Shown one piece after another: positions 1 to 9,634 of a stretch of 64,000 bases of DNA (positions are counted from its first letter, which is position 1; each line of letters opens with the position of its first letter). The translations under genes and the position numbers were made by a program. The stretch spans positions 1 through 64,000 of the forward strand of contig CAVZRO010000001.1 of assembly GCA_963777625.1 (NCBI GenBank), written 5' to 3'. The notes below the pieces were generated by a model. That model saw only the letters and a list, made by a program, of their open reading frames with translations, was not told where the DNA came from and searched no databases. This DNA comes from DATDIC01 sp963777625. GTDB taxonomy: Bacteria; Pseudomonadota; Alphaproteobacteria; Acetobacterales; Acetobacteraceae.

Positions 1-12
1 CGAAAGCGGGAA

Positions 13-1083
13 GGTGGATTCACGCTTGAAGTGCAACACGGTTTGCCAAGGCATTGAAGACCTCCTGGGGGGTTTGGAAGTTGAGGCATTTGCGAGGTGT
101 TTGGTTGTAGGTGGCGGTGAGCGCATTGAGGTGGGCCTGTGTGATGGTGGCGAGATCGGACTTCCTGGGCAGCGGTCGTCGCAATCGGCCGATGGCGTTC
201 TCGATGCCGCCCTTCTGCCACGGCGCATGAGGATCGCAGAAGAAGGTTTTAAGGCTGCATTGAATGGCCAGCTGATGATGCAGGGCGAACTCGGATCCGT
301 TGTCGAATGTGACGGAGCGGCGCATCCGGTGGGGCAGGCGGTGAAACAGCCGGCGGAGGCTGACGAGGACCGGCTGCGCGGCCTTCGACGGCTGGCGGCG
401 GACGCGGACCAGGCGGGAGCGGCGCTCGTGTGCGACGAGGACGGCCTGGCCGTAGTTGCGAAACAACATGAGGTCGGCCTCCCAATGGCCTGGTTCGGCG
501 CGCGTGTTGGCACGCTTTGAACGCTTGCTGATGTGGACACGGTTCTTGATGAAGTGGATGGAGCTGGCGCCGCGTCGGCCGGGTTGGCCGCGGCGGTGCT
601 TGTGGCGCGGCAACAGCCGGTTCCAGTAGTCTTTCTGGGCGGTGCGACAGTACACGAAACGGTAGATCAACTCGTGGCTGATGATGGTGCGACCATGCTG
701 GCGCGCCAGCCGGCCGGAGATCTGCTCGGGCGACCATCCCATCGCAAGGCGGTCGCGGACGAGTTGCGCAGCGCCGGTTGGCGCGCCAGCTTGTGACCAC
801 GGCCACGCCGCCGCCGCCGTTGGGTGAGCTCGATCGCCCGATCGGCGCTGTAGCGGCCGGCCGGCCAATGCCGGGAGGGCAGGCTGTTGCGCCGGAGTTC
901 GCGGCTGATCGTGCTTGGAGCGCGCACCAGGGTGGCGGCGATTTGTCGGAGCGATTGGCCGGCTGCATGCAGCCGGCCAATCGCTTTGCGCTCTGCGTCG
1001 CAGAGCTGCGCATATTGGGTTCCCATCGCAACGCCATGTTAACAAAGGCGTTGCGGTTGATCCGTGAACTGAGGGAATCCACC
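13..1083. mobile_element. IS30-family insertion sequence
   Basis: The element spans a minus-strand IS30-type transposase. Both ends carry the same terminal nonamer, GGTGGATTC: on the plus strand at 13-21 and in reverse complement at 1075-1083. Inside that, the two ends agree only partly (a CAAC box recurs). The twelve bases before the left end, CGAAAGCGGGAA, are the right arm of a REP-like palindrome seen elsewhere in the window (26660-26677). IS30 relatives are known to favour palindromic targets, so insertion into a REP is plausible. No clear target duplication was found, and the window edge hides part of the left flank. Confidence 0.8.
20..1026 (-). pseudogene. IS30-family transposase, single frameshift
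   Basis: DDE transposase of the IS30 type. The N-terminal helix-turn-helix part (starting MGTQYAQLCDAERKAIGRL at 1026) lies in one frame. The rest (GWSPEQISGRL, then GHWEADL, TFDNGSEF and HAPWQKGGIENAIGRLRR) is in another. The two join at about 768, where restoring one base gives the expected ALRQLVRDRLAMGWSPEQISG. The catalytic residues are all visible: D in HWEADL, D in TFDNGSE, and E in GGIENAIG. Either the element is dead or one base was miscalled; the rest of the protein is undamaged, so the lesion would be recent. Confidence 0.85.
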
Positions 1084-1187
1084 GACAGTCCGTGCAACCT
1101 CGACCGCGTCATGCCCGCCTGCGCGTCCTTGCGGGAGGGGTTAGGGGAGCGGTCGCGCGCGGAGTCGCCGAATAGGGCGGCTGGCAC

Positions 1188-1364
1188 TAATATCAACCCG
1201 CGTTGATGCTGACCCTTTCCATCATGGCCGGCCCCTTTCCATCATGGCCGGGCTTGTCGTCCCGGCGATCCATGACTTTGTCGCCCACCGCGCCGATCGT
1301 TCGCTTCACGTTGCTCCGGGCAACACCGGCAGGATGAGTCATTCTCAATGCGGTCTGGCACTAA
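1188..1364. repeat. Dispersed repeat A, copy 1
   Basis: One copy of an interspersed element. It has imperfect terminal inverted repeats (left TATCAACCCGCGTTGATG, right TTCTCAATGCGGTCTGG), two units of a ~20-bp tandem block (CCCTTTCCATCATGGCCGGC), and a conserved ~100-bp core containing GGCTTGTC, ATCCATGACTTTGTCGCC and CTCCGGGCAACACCGGCAGG. The ten bases CTGGCACTAA lie just outside the left terminus (1181-1190) and again at the right terminus (1355-1364). The rest of the gene-free stretch 1084-1386 shows nothing coding. Confidence 0.8.
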
Positions 1365-1386
1365 CGCGCCCAAGCCCTACGCCGCG

Positions 1387-2313
1387 CTATCGTCCCGGCA
1401 TCCGAAACCACCTGAGCGCGGTCCGGCAGAACATGTCATCACGCTCGTCGTCCGAAAATCCGCCAAGAATTCGATCATACGCCGCATATAACCGCTCAAA
1501 TCCATGCGACAAGGTAGCGATCGGCAAGTGGCTGCCGAGCATGCAACGCCCGGGACCGAACATCTCCACCAGCGACATTATCCACGGCCTCACCTGCTCT
1601 TCGGTCCAGCCCATGCCGAAGATGCATTCCACGCCCGAGATGCTCGCGCAGACATTGTCGCAGCGGCCGATGGCGCGCAGGGCGGATCGCCATTGCTCGT
1701 AGCCGTCAGGGCCGAGATCCAGTGGCCAGCCCATCACCGGCAGCGTGAAGCCGATATCCGGATACCGGCGCACGACGCTCAGAAGGTCAGGCAATTGCGG
1801 CGCGAACACCTCCAGTACGCAGCGCAGATCCTTCCCCCTCAGGCATCCAAGGCCCTTCAGCCAGTGCGGGTCGGTCATCAGGTCTGGCCGCAGTGCAAAG
1901 CGTCGAAGCGGATCGCGCCCGTCCCACCCCAGGTGCTGGCGCACGGCGGTCAGGTTCGGAAGAGCACCGTAGTTGTCCAGCCGCTCCCGCAAGTCCGGAG
2001 CGGTGAAGTCAACCAGCCCCACCAGGGCCATCGGGACGCGCGACGCCGCCGCGACTTGCTGCGCCCACACCACCTCCTTTACCGGATCGTCGGAGATGAA
2101 TTCGTGCCAGATAATGCCGTCTGCCTTCCAGGCCGCGATGGCGCGCAGATAGTCGTCGAGAAGGAAGGTCCTCGGCAGAGCGCCATAGTCCCCGACGAGA
2201 GCCTCGAATCCAGGGTCCCTTCGCTCGAAAATCCCGTAACGATTGGCCCCGCTGTCATAGAGATGCAGGTGCGCATCGACAATTGCCGCGCGGTCAGTGG
2301 AGGACGAGGTCAC
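1387..2313 (-). CDS. Amidohydrolase family protein (TIM-barrel metal-dependent hydrolase)
   Basis: Predicted cytoplasmic hydrolase of 308 residues, close to the usual length of the amidohydrolase_2 family. It opens with the metal-binding HxH box in VDAHLHLYDSG (about residues 13-18). Later come a conserved DAxLP-like stretch in the middle of the barrel and GSHLPIATLSHGFERL near the C-terminus, where this family keeps a late barrel strand. Relatives act on lactones, amides or decarboxylate aromatic acids; the substrate cannot be read from sequence. The gene stands alone and is divergent from the GNAT gene that follows. Function beyond the superfamily is unknown. Confidence 0.8.
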   Translation of the reverse strand: MTSSSTDRAAIVDAHLHLYDSGANRYGIFERRDPGFEALVGDYGALPRTFLLDDYLRAIAAWKADGIIWHEFISDDPVKEVVWAQQVAAASRVPMALVGLVDFTAPDLRERLDNYGALPNLTAVRQHLGWDGRDPLRRFALRPDLMTDPHWLKGLGCLRGKDLRCVLEVFAPQLPDLLSVVRRYPDIGFTLPVMGWPLDLGPDGYEQWRSALRAIGRCDNVCASISGVECIFGMGWTEEQVRPWIMSLVEMFGPGRCMLGSHLPIATLSHGFERLYAAYDRILGGFSDDERDDMFCRTALRWFRMPGR

Positions 2314-2483
2314 AGCCGTGCCATGCTTTTCGCAATCCGTTCTTGCCGACGTTCAGCATGCACCGTGAAATCCCTGCCGTCACGGCCCGGCCGCCTACAG
2401 CGCCCTATCGCGCGGCACCGGACATTGCGACGCCGGCTGGCGCCGCTAGAATTCCACCAGCGGCAACATCGTGCGGATTTGCA

Positions 2484-2891
2484 ATGACAATCACGTATCA
2501 GCAAGCAACCGTCACGGCGGATGAGTTCGCCGACATCCTGCATCGCTCCGGCCTCGGGGCCCGGCGTCCGGTATCCGATCTGCCACGTCTTCAAAGAATG
2601 ATCGATGGCGCCAACCTGATCGTTACGGCACGCGAATCCGACAGCGGCAGGATCATCGGGATCGCCCGATCGCTGACCGACCGGTCGTACGCCTGCTACC
2701 TATCCGATCTCGCGGTCGACAAGGCATTTCAGGGAAAAGGAATTGGCAAGAAGCTGATCGAGGTCACGCGGGAACTGGCCGGCGACGAAACTATGTGCCT
2801 GCTGATCGCCGCGCCGGACTCTGTCAGCTATTACCAGCGGATCGGTATGCCGCAGAGCGACAGGGCGTTCCTGTACCCGCGCGCAAAATAG
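2484..2891 (+). CDS. GNAT family N-acetyltransferase
   Basis: Small acetyltransferase of 135 residues. The acetyl-CoA pyrophosphate-binding motif A is clear: YLSDLAVDKAFQGKGIGKKL, with the Q-G-K-G-I-G loop. It is followed by the usual helix and a C-terminal YYQRIGM segment typical of small GNATs. The start at 2484 (MTITYQQATV) is chosen because the reading frame upstream of it codes for a low-complexity, unconserved stretch. It converges on the sensor-kinase gene with about 30 bases between the two stops. The acceptor substrate is unknown. Confidence 0.85.
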   Translation: MTITYQQATVTADEFADILHRSGLGARRPVSDLPRLQRMIDGANLIVTARESDSGRIIGIARSLTDRSYACYLSDLAVDKAFQGKGIGKKLIEVTRELAGDETMCLLIAAPDSVSYYQRIGMPQSDRAFLYPRAK

Positions 2892-2920
2892 CCATCGGGG
2901 CTCTGTTTCGCACCGCCAGC

Positions 2921-5903
2921 TTATCCCGTTCCAGCGTTTCTGAACGCAACCAACGTTGGCGGCAAAATACTCGCCGGGCGTCGGGCACGGTCGCGAACGA
3001 AACGACGCAGCGCTTCGGCGCCGCGAGCCAACTCGGCGGCAATTTCCTCCGGCGCCGATGCCAATCGCGCCCGCCGCGCCAGCGCCATCAGCCCGTAATT
3101 CGCCGCCAGGCCGGTAATGGCATGAATGGCCGCCGCCATTGCTGGCCGATCGTCGCCTGAACCGGCTCGCCGTAGCTCCGCCACCAGGCCCCCCAGATCG
3201 CGCAGGCAATCCTCCACCAGCCCGGTCATTGCATCCGCTCCAAGCGAGCCCAGCAGATCCGCCAGCCGTACCTCGTCCAGCACCGGCAACGCGTCCTCGC
3301 TTCTCGGCGACACGGCCTGCCGCGCCCGTCCCGCCGACCAGACACTGGATATCAGCAGCGTCCGCCACGCCGCGCGTGACAATCCTTTCTCCACGACAGC
3401 GAGGAGTCCGGCCTCCCGTTTCAGCGCCCATGCCTCCGGTCCCACATCCCCGGTCAGCGCGACGATCGGTATCGCCCGGTTCGGCCCCGCCAAGCGGCGG
3501 CAGCGCTGCACGATCTCGGCCCCCCCCATTCCCGGCATGTGCAGGTCGAGCAGCAGCAGATCGTATTGGGTGCGGGCCAGCTCGCGCAGCGCCGATTCCC
3601 CGTCCGCTATGCCGGTCACCATGTGCCCGTCGTGCCGTAGCGACAGGACGGTGCTCAGCCGGCTCATCGCACTATCCTCGACCAGCAGTATCCGCGTCCG
3701 CGGCAGCACCCTGTGCGACACGATGCAGGCGCCGGTCGGCGGCTTGCATTGGATCGGCAATGTCGCCCAGAATTCGTTGCCGCCGTTATCGGTGACACAG
3801 GCGCCGATCTCGCCGCCCATGAGCACGACCAGGCGTCGGCAGATGGCAAGACCCAGGCCGCTGCCGGCGCCGGCGCGGACGCGCGGCCCCAACTGGGCGA
3901 ATGGTTCGAACAGATGCACCCGCTCATCCGCCGGGATGGCCGGGCCGGAATCGCTGACCGAGAGCCGCAGATACCCCGTGGTGCTATTATCGCGGCTCGC
4001 CCGCAGCACCACCTCCCCGGCAGGAGTGTATTTGACCGCATTCGAGAGGAAATTCACCAGCACCTGCCGGACCCGCCCCTGATCGGCGATCAGCGCCGCC
4101 GGAACCGGGCCGGCAATCGCAACCCGCAGCGTCAGCCCGCGGGCGTCGGCCTGGGGCCGCAGCATCTCGATGACCTGCCGCAGCAATGGTGCGAGCAGGA
4201 AGCTGGCCGGCCGCAGCGTCAACTGGCCAGCCTCCATCCGGGACAGGTCGAGAATGTCGTCGATCAGCGCGACCAACGCCTGCCCGGAGCATCGGGCGGC
4301 ATCCAACAGCGCCGAGCGGGTCAGTGCCCCCGTTTCGTCGGCCAGCAGGTCCATGCTGTTCAGAAGCGCGAGCAGCGGAGCACGTATTTCATGCCCCACC
4401 ATGGCGGCAAACCGAGCCTTGGCCTGAGTGGCCGCTTCGGCGGCGGCGCGCGCATGCCGCAGCGCTTCCTCGGCGTGCTTGCGCGCGGTGATATCAGTGA
4501 TGACCGTTACGAACCCGCCACCAGGAACGCGGCTGCGCCGCAACTCCACCACTTGTCCATTCGGGCGCCGGCGTTCGATCGTGCCGACCAACGCGCCTGA
4601 CCGCAACAACGCCAGCCGGCGCCCCACCTCCGCCTCCACATCCACATCGCCGAATTCGCCCGCCTCGGCCTGCGCACGCAACATCTGCTCCATCGTGGCA
4701 CCCGGCGTCGGCAGCCCCGAAGGAATTCCGGCTATCTCCGCGAATTTCGCGTTCCACACCACGGAGCGCAGCTCGGCATCCACCATCAGGACGCCGTCAG
4801 CCATGTTCGTCAGCACCGCCTGAAGCTGCGTCGTGTTGGTATCAGCGCGCTCATGCGCCGCCTCCAGGTCCGCGTTGGCCTGGGCCAGGTACCGTTCTCT
4901 CTTCGGTCAGCCGGCGTTCGCGGCGACCCGCGAGCTGCAACTCGATCAGCAGAACTACAGCGATCAGCAGCACCAACACGGTGATGCCACCGGCGAAATA
5001 TAACGCCGCGCGCACCGGCCCGCCGGCGTCTCGTAGCGCCTGGCGCCGATCGATCCCGACCACCAGGTCCAAAGGTTCCGAAGCGACGCGGCGAAACGCG
5101 TAGATCCGTGTTGCTTCCTGCGGCCCAACCGCCCCGGACCAGAGACCGGACAGGTGATCCTGTGCCGCGACAAACAGGCCCGATCCCGCAATGCTGATGT
5201 CAGGCGGCCCCGGATCCGAACCCCGCGCGGCCCGCACCCGCCCATCCTCTGTCCCGATCACGGCGACCAGGCTGTCGGTCCCCAGATCGGCCACTGTGAA
5301 ATCGGCGATCAGAAAACCGGTCCGATCGATTAACCCGATCGTGCCGGCAAATCGGCCGTCGGCATCGAGCAATGGCCGCAACAGCGTGACTTGCCACTCT
5401 TCGGCAAGCGGCCCGCGAGCAGCTCGCCCAATATGCAGATGGCCCGCATCGCGCGGATCACGGCTCGCATCCTGGAACGGCTGGGTCGCGGAGATGTCGC
5501 GATCGAGGATGCGGTCCCGACTGGCCTGCACGATAATGCCATGCGTATCGGTGCGGAAAATGCCGGATGTTGCCGGGATCAGCACGGCGCGCCGCTGCCA
5601 TTCCGCCATGCTGAACCCGGCCGGGTTCTGTAGCCACTCATCCGCCAGAATGCGCAACGTCTGATCGACAGCGGCAAGTTGCCGGTCCAGCTCGCCGGCA
5701 AACAGGACCGCTCGATCCTGCGCGAGCGATCCGGCCCGTTGCAGCGCCGCCTTCCGGTCCACGCCGATCACCGAAACGGTATCCACCCAGATCAGCACGA
5801 GCAACACCACGGCGCCGATCAGGATTGCCGTTTGTCCGACACGCAGCCGCAAGCTGGCCCGGTCACCGATTGAAAGTCGGGACGAAGGGCGAGGTCGTAG
5901 CAC
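2921..5903 (-). CDS. Hybrid sensor histidine kinase (PDC-PAS-HisKA-HATPase-REC-Hpt), one frameshift
   Basis: Membrane-bound hybrid kinase of about 990 residues. In order: a transmembrane helix (GQTAILIGAVVLLVLIWVD), a periplasmic PDC/Cache-like sensor of ~250 residues, a second helix (ALYFAGGITVLVLLIAVVLL), a PAS-like domain (NMADGVLMVDAEL), HisKA with phospho-acceptor His in GHEIRAP, HATPase with N box NFLSNAVKYTP and GSGLGLAICRRL, a receiver domain with phospho-Asp in LLLLDLHMPGMGG, and a degenerate C-terminal Hpt domain (AAIHAITGLAANYG). The first 350 codons and the remainder are in different frames. The shift is at about 4898, inside the linker after the second helix. Restoring the frame gives RYLAQANADLEAAHE. 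No response-regulator gene lies next to it; the Hpt domain implies a phosphorelay to a partner elsewhere. Confidence 0.85.
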
Positions 5904-6094
5904 CTTGGGTCGCCCACCGCTGGATGTTACGGCGCCAGGGTTGTCGCGCCTGCATCAGTCTTAACGACTCGCGCTGACATAAGGCAAGGCTGCGTTGGGG
6001 TCCCTTGCCCGCGCGGCGCCCCGATGCGAATGTCCGGCCCCATTTTCTGGCCGGCCAAGAGTGCCGGCTTTCGCTGCATGCTGATGAGGACGGA

Positions 6095-7318
6095 ATGGCA
6101 AAGATTAAAGTGAAGACGCCTGTTGTCGAACTGGACGGCGACGAGATGACCCGCATTATTTGGGGGTTCATCAAGGATCGCCTGATCCTGCCTTATTTGG
6201 ATATAGACCTTAAATACTTCGACCTCGGCATCGAATACCGCGACCAGACGGACGACCAGGTCACCGTAGACGCCGCGCATGCCATCGCGAAATACGGTGT
6301 CGGCGTGAAATGCGCCACCATCACGCCGGACGAGGCCCGGGTGGAGGAATTTCACCTCAAGCGCATGTACCGCAGCCCGAACGGCACCATCCGCAACATC
6401 CTGGACGGCACCATCTTCCGTGAGCCGATCATCTGCAAGAACGTGCCGCGCCTGGTGCCGCACTGGACCAGGCCGATCGTCATCGGCCGCCACGCCTACG
6501 GCGACATCTATCGCGCCGCCGAGCTGAAAATTCCCGGCCCCGGCAAGGTCACGCTCACCTACCAGCCGGCCGGCGGCGGCGCCGCGCAGACGCTCGACGT
6601 GCACGATTTCAAGCACGGCGGCGGCGTGGCGATGGCGATGCACAACACCCGTGAATCGATCGAGGGATTCGCCCGTGCCTCGTTCAATTATGGGTTGCAG
6701 CGCGGCTGGCCGGTCTACCTCTCCACCAAGAACACGATCCTGAAAGCCTATGACGGCTACTTCAAGGACCTGTTCCAGGAGATTTTCGACCGCGAGTTCA
6801 AGACGGAGTTCGACAAGCGGGGCCTGACCTACGAACACCGCCTGATCGACGACATGGTGGCGCAGGCGCTGAAATGGAACGGCGGCTATGTCTGGGCCTG
6901 CAAGAACTACGACGGCGACGTGCAATCGGACATGGTGGCGCAGGGGTTCGGCTCGCTCGGCCTGATGACGTCGGTGCTGATGAGCCCGAACGGACGCACG
7001 GTGGAAAGCGAGGCGGCGCACGGCACGGTGACGCGGCATCATCGCCAGCACCAGAAGGGCCTGGAGACGTCCACCAACCCGATCGCCTCCATCTTCGCCT
7101 GGACCCGCGGGCTCGCCTATCGCGGCCGCTTCGACAACACGCCCGACGTGACGCGTTTCGCGGAGACGCTGGAGCGGGTGTGCATCGAGACGGTGGAAGC
7201 CGGCTCCATGACCAAGGATCTGGCGGTGCTGATCGGACCCAAGCAGCCCTGGCTGAACACGCAGGCCTTCCTGGGGAAGCTGGACGAAAACCTGAAAGCG
7301 GCGATGGCAACAAAGTAG
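6095..7318 (+). CDS. icd: NADP-dependent isocitrate dehydrogenase
   Basis: TCA-cycle enzyme converting isocitrate to 2-oxoglutarate. The 407-residue protein is of the eukaryote-like homodimeric NADP class common in alphaproteobacteria. It opens MAKIKVKTPVVELDGDEMTR, and carries the substrate loop SPNGTIRNILDGT, the metal-site region RLIDDMVAQALK and ESEAAHGTVTRHHRQH, the coenzyme segment. The start at 6095 is the conserved family N-terminus, preceded by a GAGGACGG ribosome-binding site. Seven bases separate it from the next gene, so the two are probably cotranscribed. Confidence 0.95.
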   Translation: MAKIKVKTPVVELDGDEMTRIIWGFIKDRLILPYLDIDLKYFDLGIEYRDQTDDQVTVDAAHAIAKYGVGVKCATITPDEARVEEFHLKRMYRSPNGTIRNILDGTIFREPIICKNVPRLVPHWTRPIVIGRHAYGDIYRAAELKIPGPGKVTLTYQPAGGGAAQTLDVHDFKHGGGVAMAMHNTRESIEGFARASFNYGLQRGWPVYLSTKNTILKAYDGYFKDLFQEIFDREFKTEFDKRGLTYEHRLIDDMVAQALKWNGGYVWACKNYDGDVQSDMVAQGFGSLGLMTSVLMSPNGRTVESEAAHGTVTRHHRQHQKGLETSTNPIASIFAWTRGLAYRGRFDNTPDVTRFAETLERVCIETVEAGSMTKDLAVLIGPKQPWLNTQAFLGKLDENLKAAMATK

Positions 7319-7325
7319 GGGGCGC

Positions 7326-8186
7326 ATGATGGATGATCTGACCGGGATCGGCCTGCACCGGCACAGGCTGGCGCGCCGGGGGTTCATGATGACCTCCGTG
7401 ATGACCGGCTTCAGCCTGGCGACCACCACGGTGGAGGCGCAGGCGATCCACACCGACACCCAGGGTCTTGTCGCCGGCGAGGTGCAAATTCCGGTGTCCG
7501 ACGGGCATCTGCCTGGTTATTCCGCGCGGCCCGACGGCGCCGGCCCGTTTCCGACGATCCTGGTGATCGAGGAAGTGTTCGGCGTGACCGAATATATCCA
7601 GGATGTCTGCCGACGTTTCGCGAAAGCGGGCTACCTGGCGGTGGCGCCGGAAGTCTATGCGCGCATCGCCGATCTTTCGAAGATTACCGATTTCAGCCAG
7701 ATCACCGCGGTGATCGCACAGTCCCGCGATGCGCAGATCATGAGCGACCTGGACTCGACCGCAGCATGGGCCGCGAACAACCACGGCGATGCGGCGCGGT
7801 TGGGCGTAAACGGGTTCTGTCGCGGCGGCCGTGACGTGTGGCTCTATGCCGCGCATAACCCGCATCTGAAGGCGGCGGTGTCGTGGTACGGTGTCCTCGA
7901 CGGCAAGACCAGCGCCATTCAGCCGCAGACCGCGCTGGATGCGGCGGATAAAATCCTGTGTCCGCTGCTCGGGCTTTACGGGAGCAAGGACGCCTCCAAT
8001 CCGCTGCCGCTGATCCATGAGGCCGAAGCGAAGGCCAAGGCTGCCGGCAAAACGGTGGAGATCGTGATCTACCCTGATGCGCCACACGGTTTCCATGCCG
8101 ACTACCGGCCGAGCTACCGGGAAGCCGATGCGAAGAACGGATGGCAGCGGGCACTGGCATGGTTCAAACGGTACGACGTGGCATGA
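7326..8186 (+). CDS. Dienelactone hydrolase family protein, probably exported
   Basis: Alpha/beta hydrolase of 286 residues. The nucleophile elbow is G-F-C-R-G-G (Cys instead of Ser, as in dienelactone hydrolases), preceded by the family motif IVIEEVFG-like LVIEEVFGVTEYIQDV. The catalytic His lies in PHGFHADYRPSY near the C-terminus, and an Asp is well placed in LYGSKDASN. The N-terminus (LARRGFMMTSVMTGFSLA) resembles a twin-arginine signal, so the enzyme may act in the periplasm. It follows icd by seven bases and overlaps the next gene by ATGA, which suggests one transcript. Confidence 0.85.
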   Translation: MMDDLTGIGLHRHRLARRGFMMTSVMTGFSLATTTVEAQAIHTDTQGLVAGEVQIPVSDGHLPGYSARPDGAGPFPTILVIEEVFGVTEYIQDVCRRFAKAGYLAVAPEVYARIADLSKITDFSQITAVIAQSRDAQIMSDLDSTAAWAANNHGDAARLGVNGFCRGGRDVWLYAAHNPHLKAAVSWYGVLDGKTSAIQPQTALDAADKILCPLLGLYGSKDASNPLPLIHEAEAKAKAAGKTVEIVIYPDAPHGFHADYRPSYREADAKNGWQRALAWFKRYDVA

Positions 8187-8620
8187 CGGACGATGCAGCC
8201 GGCGTGAGGGACTGGTTCCATACGCTGGCATCGCATGTGCAGGCGGTGGATTTCACCAGGGCCCGGCCAATTTTTGCGGACGATATGGTTGCCTTCGGTA
8301 CATTCACCGACTTCATGACCGGCCGCGACGCCGCCGAGCAATCCCAATGGCGCAATGTCTGGCCGCACATCGACAATTTTCGCTGGCGGCCAGACATCCG
8401 CGCCATCGTTTCACCCGACCGTTTGCAGGCGGTCGGCATGGGCGTGTTCGATTCCACCGGCTACCGGCAGGACGGCACCCAGTATGACCGGCCCGGCCGT
8501 GCGACCGTGGTGTTCGTGCGCGATGCTGTTGGTGCGCCCTGGGTCGCGCAGCACACGCACATGTCGCTATTCCGCGACGTGCCCACCCGGTCGTTCAGGA
8601 ACAAGCCGGAAAAGCAATAG
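8183..8620 (+). CDS. SnoaL-like / NTF2-fold protein
   Basis: A 145-residue protein with the shape of the SnoaL/NTF2 superfamily. The N-terminal helix (DDAAGVRDWFHTLASHVQ) is followed by IFADDMVAFGTFTD and a C-terminal strand pair ending WVAQHTHMSLF. Members include ketosteroid isomerases, polyketide cyclases and many small binding proteins, so no substrate can be named. The start at 8183 overlaps the stop of the upstream hydrolase gene (ATGA), arguing for translational coupling. Confidence 0.8.
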   Translation: MTDDAAGVRDWFHTLASHVQAVDFTRARPIFADDMVAFGTFTDFMTGRDAAEQSQWRNVWPHIDNFRWRPDIRAIVSPDRLQAVGMGVFDSTGYRQDGTQYDRPGRATVVFVRDAVGAPWVAQHTHMSLFRDVPTRSFRNKPEKQ

Positions 8621-8972
8621 AACGGATCGGTTGCGCCCGGGCACCGAAATCGGCTCGGGCTCTCCTTAACCGCTTTCCGATCGTCTGGCGGATTCCCCGT
8701 CTGAACCTGGACCGGGGCGCCAGGGCCGCAGAACACGAGCGACGAAGCCGCGATCAGCGGAGCGGCGGCTGTGCTCCGTGATCCTGTCCGCAAGCTCGCC
8801 AAGGTCGCGGCGCAGGATCGTGTGTGCGGGCCCCGACCCGAAACTCCGATGCCGGCGCGGCCACCCACGTCTACGTGATGATGAGGGCGCGTCACCGGCG
8901 CATCCAGCTCGCCGGGTGCTCCGTAGGTGGAGTGTTGCGCCGTTCTCGGCGTCACTCTGCAGGAGCCCTCCG
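8621..8972. other. Gene-free stretch upstream of the fasciclin gene
   Basis: About 350 bases with no convincing coding frame on either strand. A short stretch near 8860 (GCGGCCACCCACGTCTACGT) resembles the conserved end of a second dispersed repeat found at 28745 and 48229. An AGGAG ribosome-binding site sits at 8961-8965, just before the fasciclin start codon. Confidence 0.5.
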
Positions 8973-9563
8973 ATGAGAATTCATTCCGCTTCGCTGCTGG
9001 CCGCGCTTGCGCTGCCGATTGGTCTGGCCGCCGCCCTCCCCGCCGCAGCTCAAACGTCGGGTGCCGCGATGTCCTCGGAGCACACCGTCACGGTTGGCGG
9101 GGCGCCGATGTATCCGTCCAAGAATATCATCCAGAATGCGGTGAACTCGAAAGATCACACCACCCTGGTCGCCGCGGTGAAGGCAGCGGGACTGGTTGGC
9201 ACCCTGGAAGGAGCCGGCCCGTTCACCGTCTTTGCGCCGACCAACGAGGCATTCGACAAGCTGCCACCAGGTACGGTTGCCACCCTTCTCAAGCCTGAGA
9301 ACAAGGGGATGCTGACCACGATCCTGACCTACCATGTCGTCTCCGGCCGCTACACGACGCAGGATCTGATGCGCCTCGCGAAGAAGGGCGAGGGCATGGC
9401 TCAGCTGAAAACGGTCGAAGGCGAACCGCTGACAATCTCGACCGACAACGGCCATATTTATATCAAAGGCGCCAAGAGCGGCGTTGCGGAGATCACCATT
9501 CCCAACGTCATGCAGTCGAACGGCGTCATTCAGGTGGTCAACTCGGTGCTGCTGCCGAACTGA
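8973..9563 (+). CDS. Secreted fasciclin (FAS1) domain protein
   Basis: Exported protein of 196 residues. A signal peptide (LLAALALPIGLAAALPAAAQ) precedes one FAS1 domain with the H1 box GPFTVFAPTNEAFDKLP, the YHVVSGRYT segment and the terminal H2-like box NGVIQVVNSVLLPN. Bacterial FAS1 proteins are usually periplasmic or surface adhesion-type domains. The start follows a good AGGAG site. It reads in the same direction as the cytochrome b unit 70 bases downstream, but no functional link is evident. Confidence 0.92.
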   Translation: MRIHSASLLAALALPIGLAAALPAAAQTSGAAMSSEHTVTVGGAPMYPSKNIIQNAVNSKDHTTLVAAVKAAGLVGTLEGAGPFTVFAPTNEAFDKLPPGTVATLLKPENKGMLTTILTYHVVSGRYTTQDLMRLAKKGEGMAQLKTVEGEPLTISTDNGHIYIKGAKSGVAEITIPNVMQSNGVIQVVNSVLLPN

Positions 9564-9634
9564 CCTGCTCGTCGGCGTGCGCCAGCCTGATTGCGGGTCG
9601 GCGTACGCTACCGACGCTTCGGATCCCCTTTTCC

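Noticed and set aside
1181..1364. CTGGCACTAA flanks of repeat A copy 1 as a target duplication
   Set aside because: The right-hand CTGGCACTAA overlaps the terminal inverted repeat itself, and other copies do not show a ten-base duplication in this place, so coincidence cannot be excluded.
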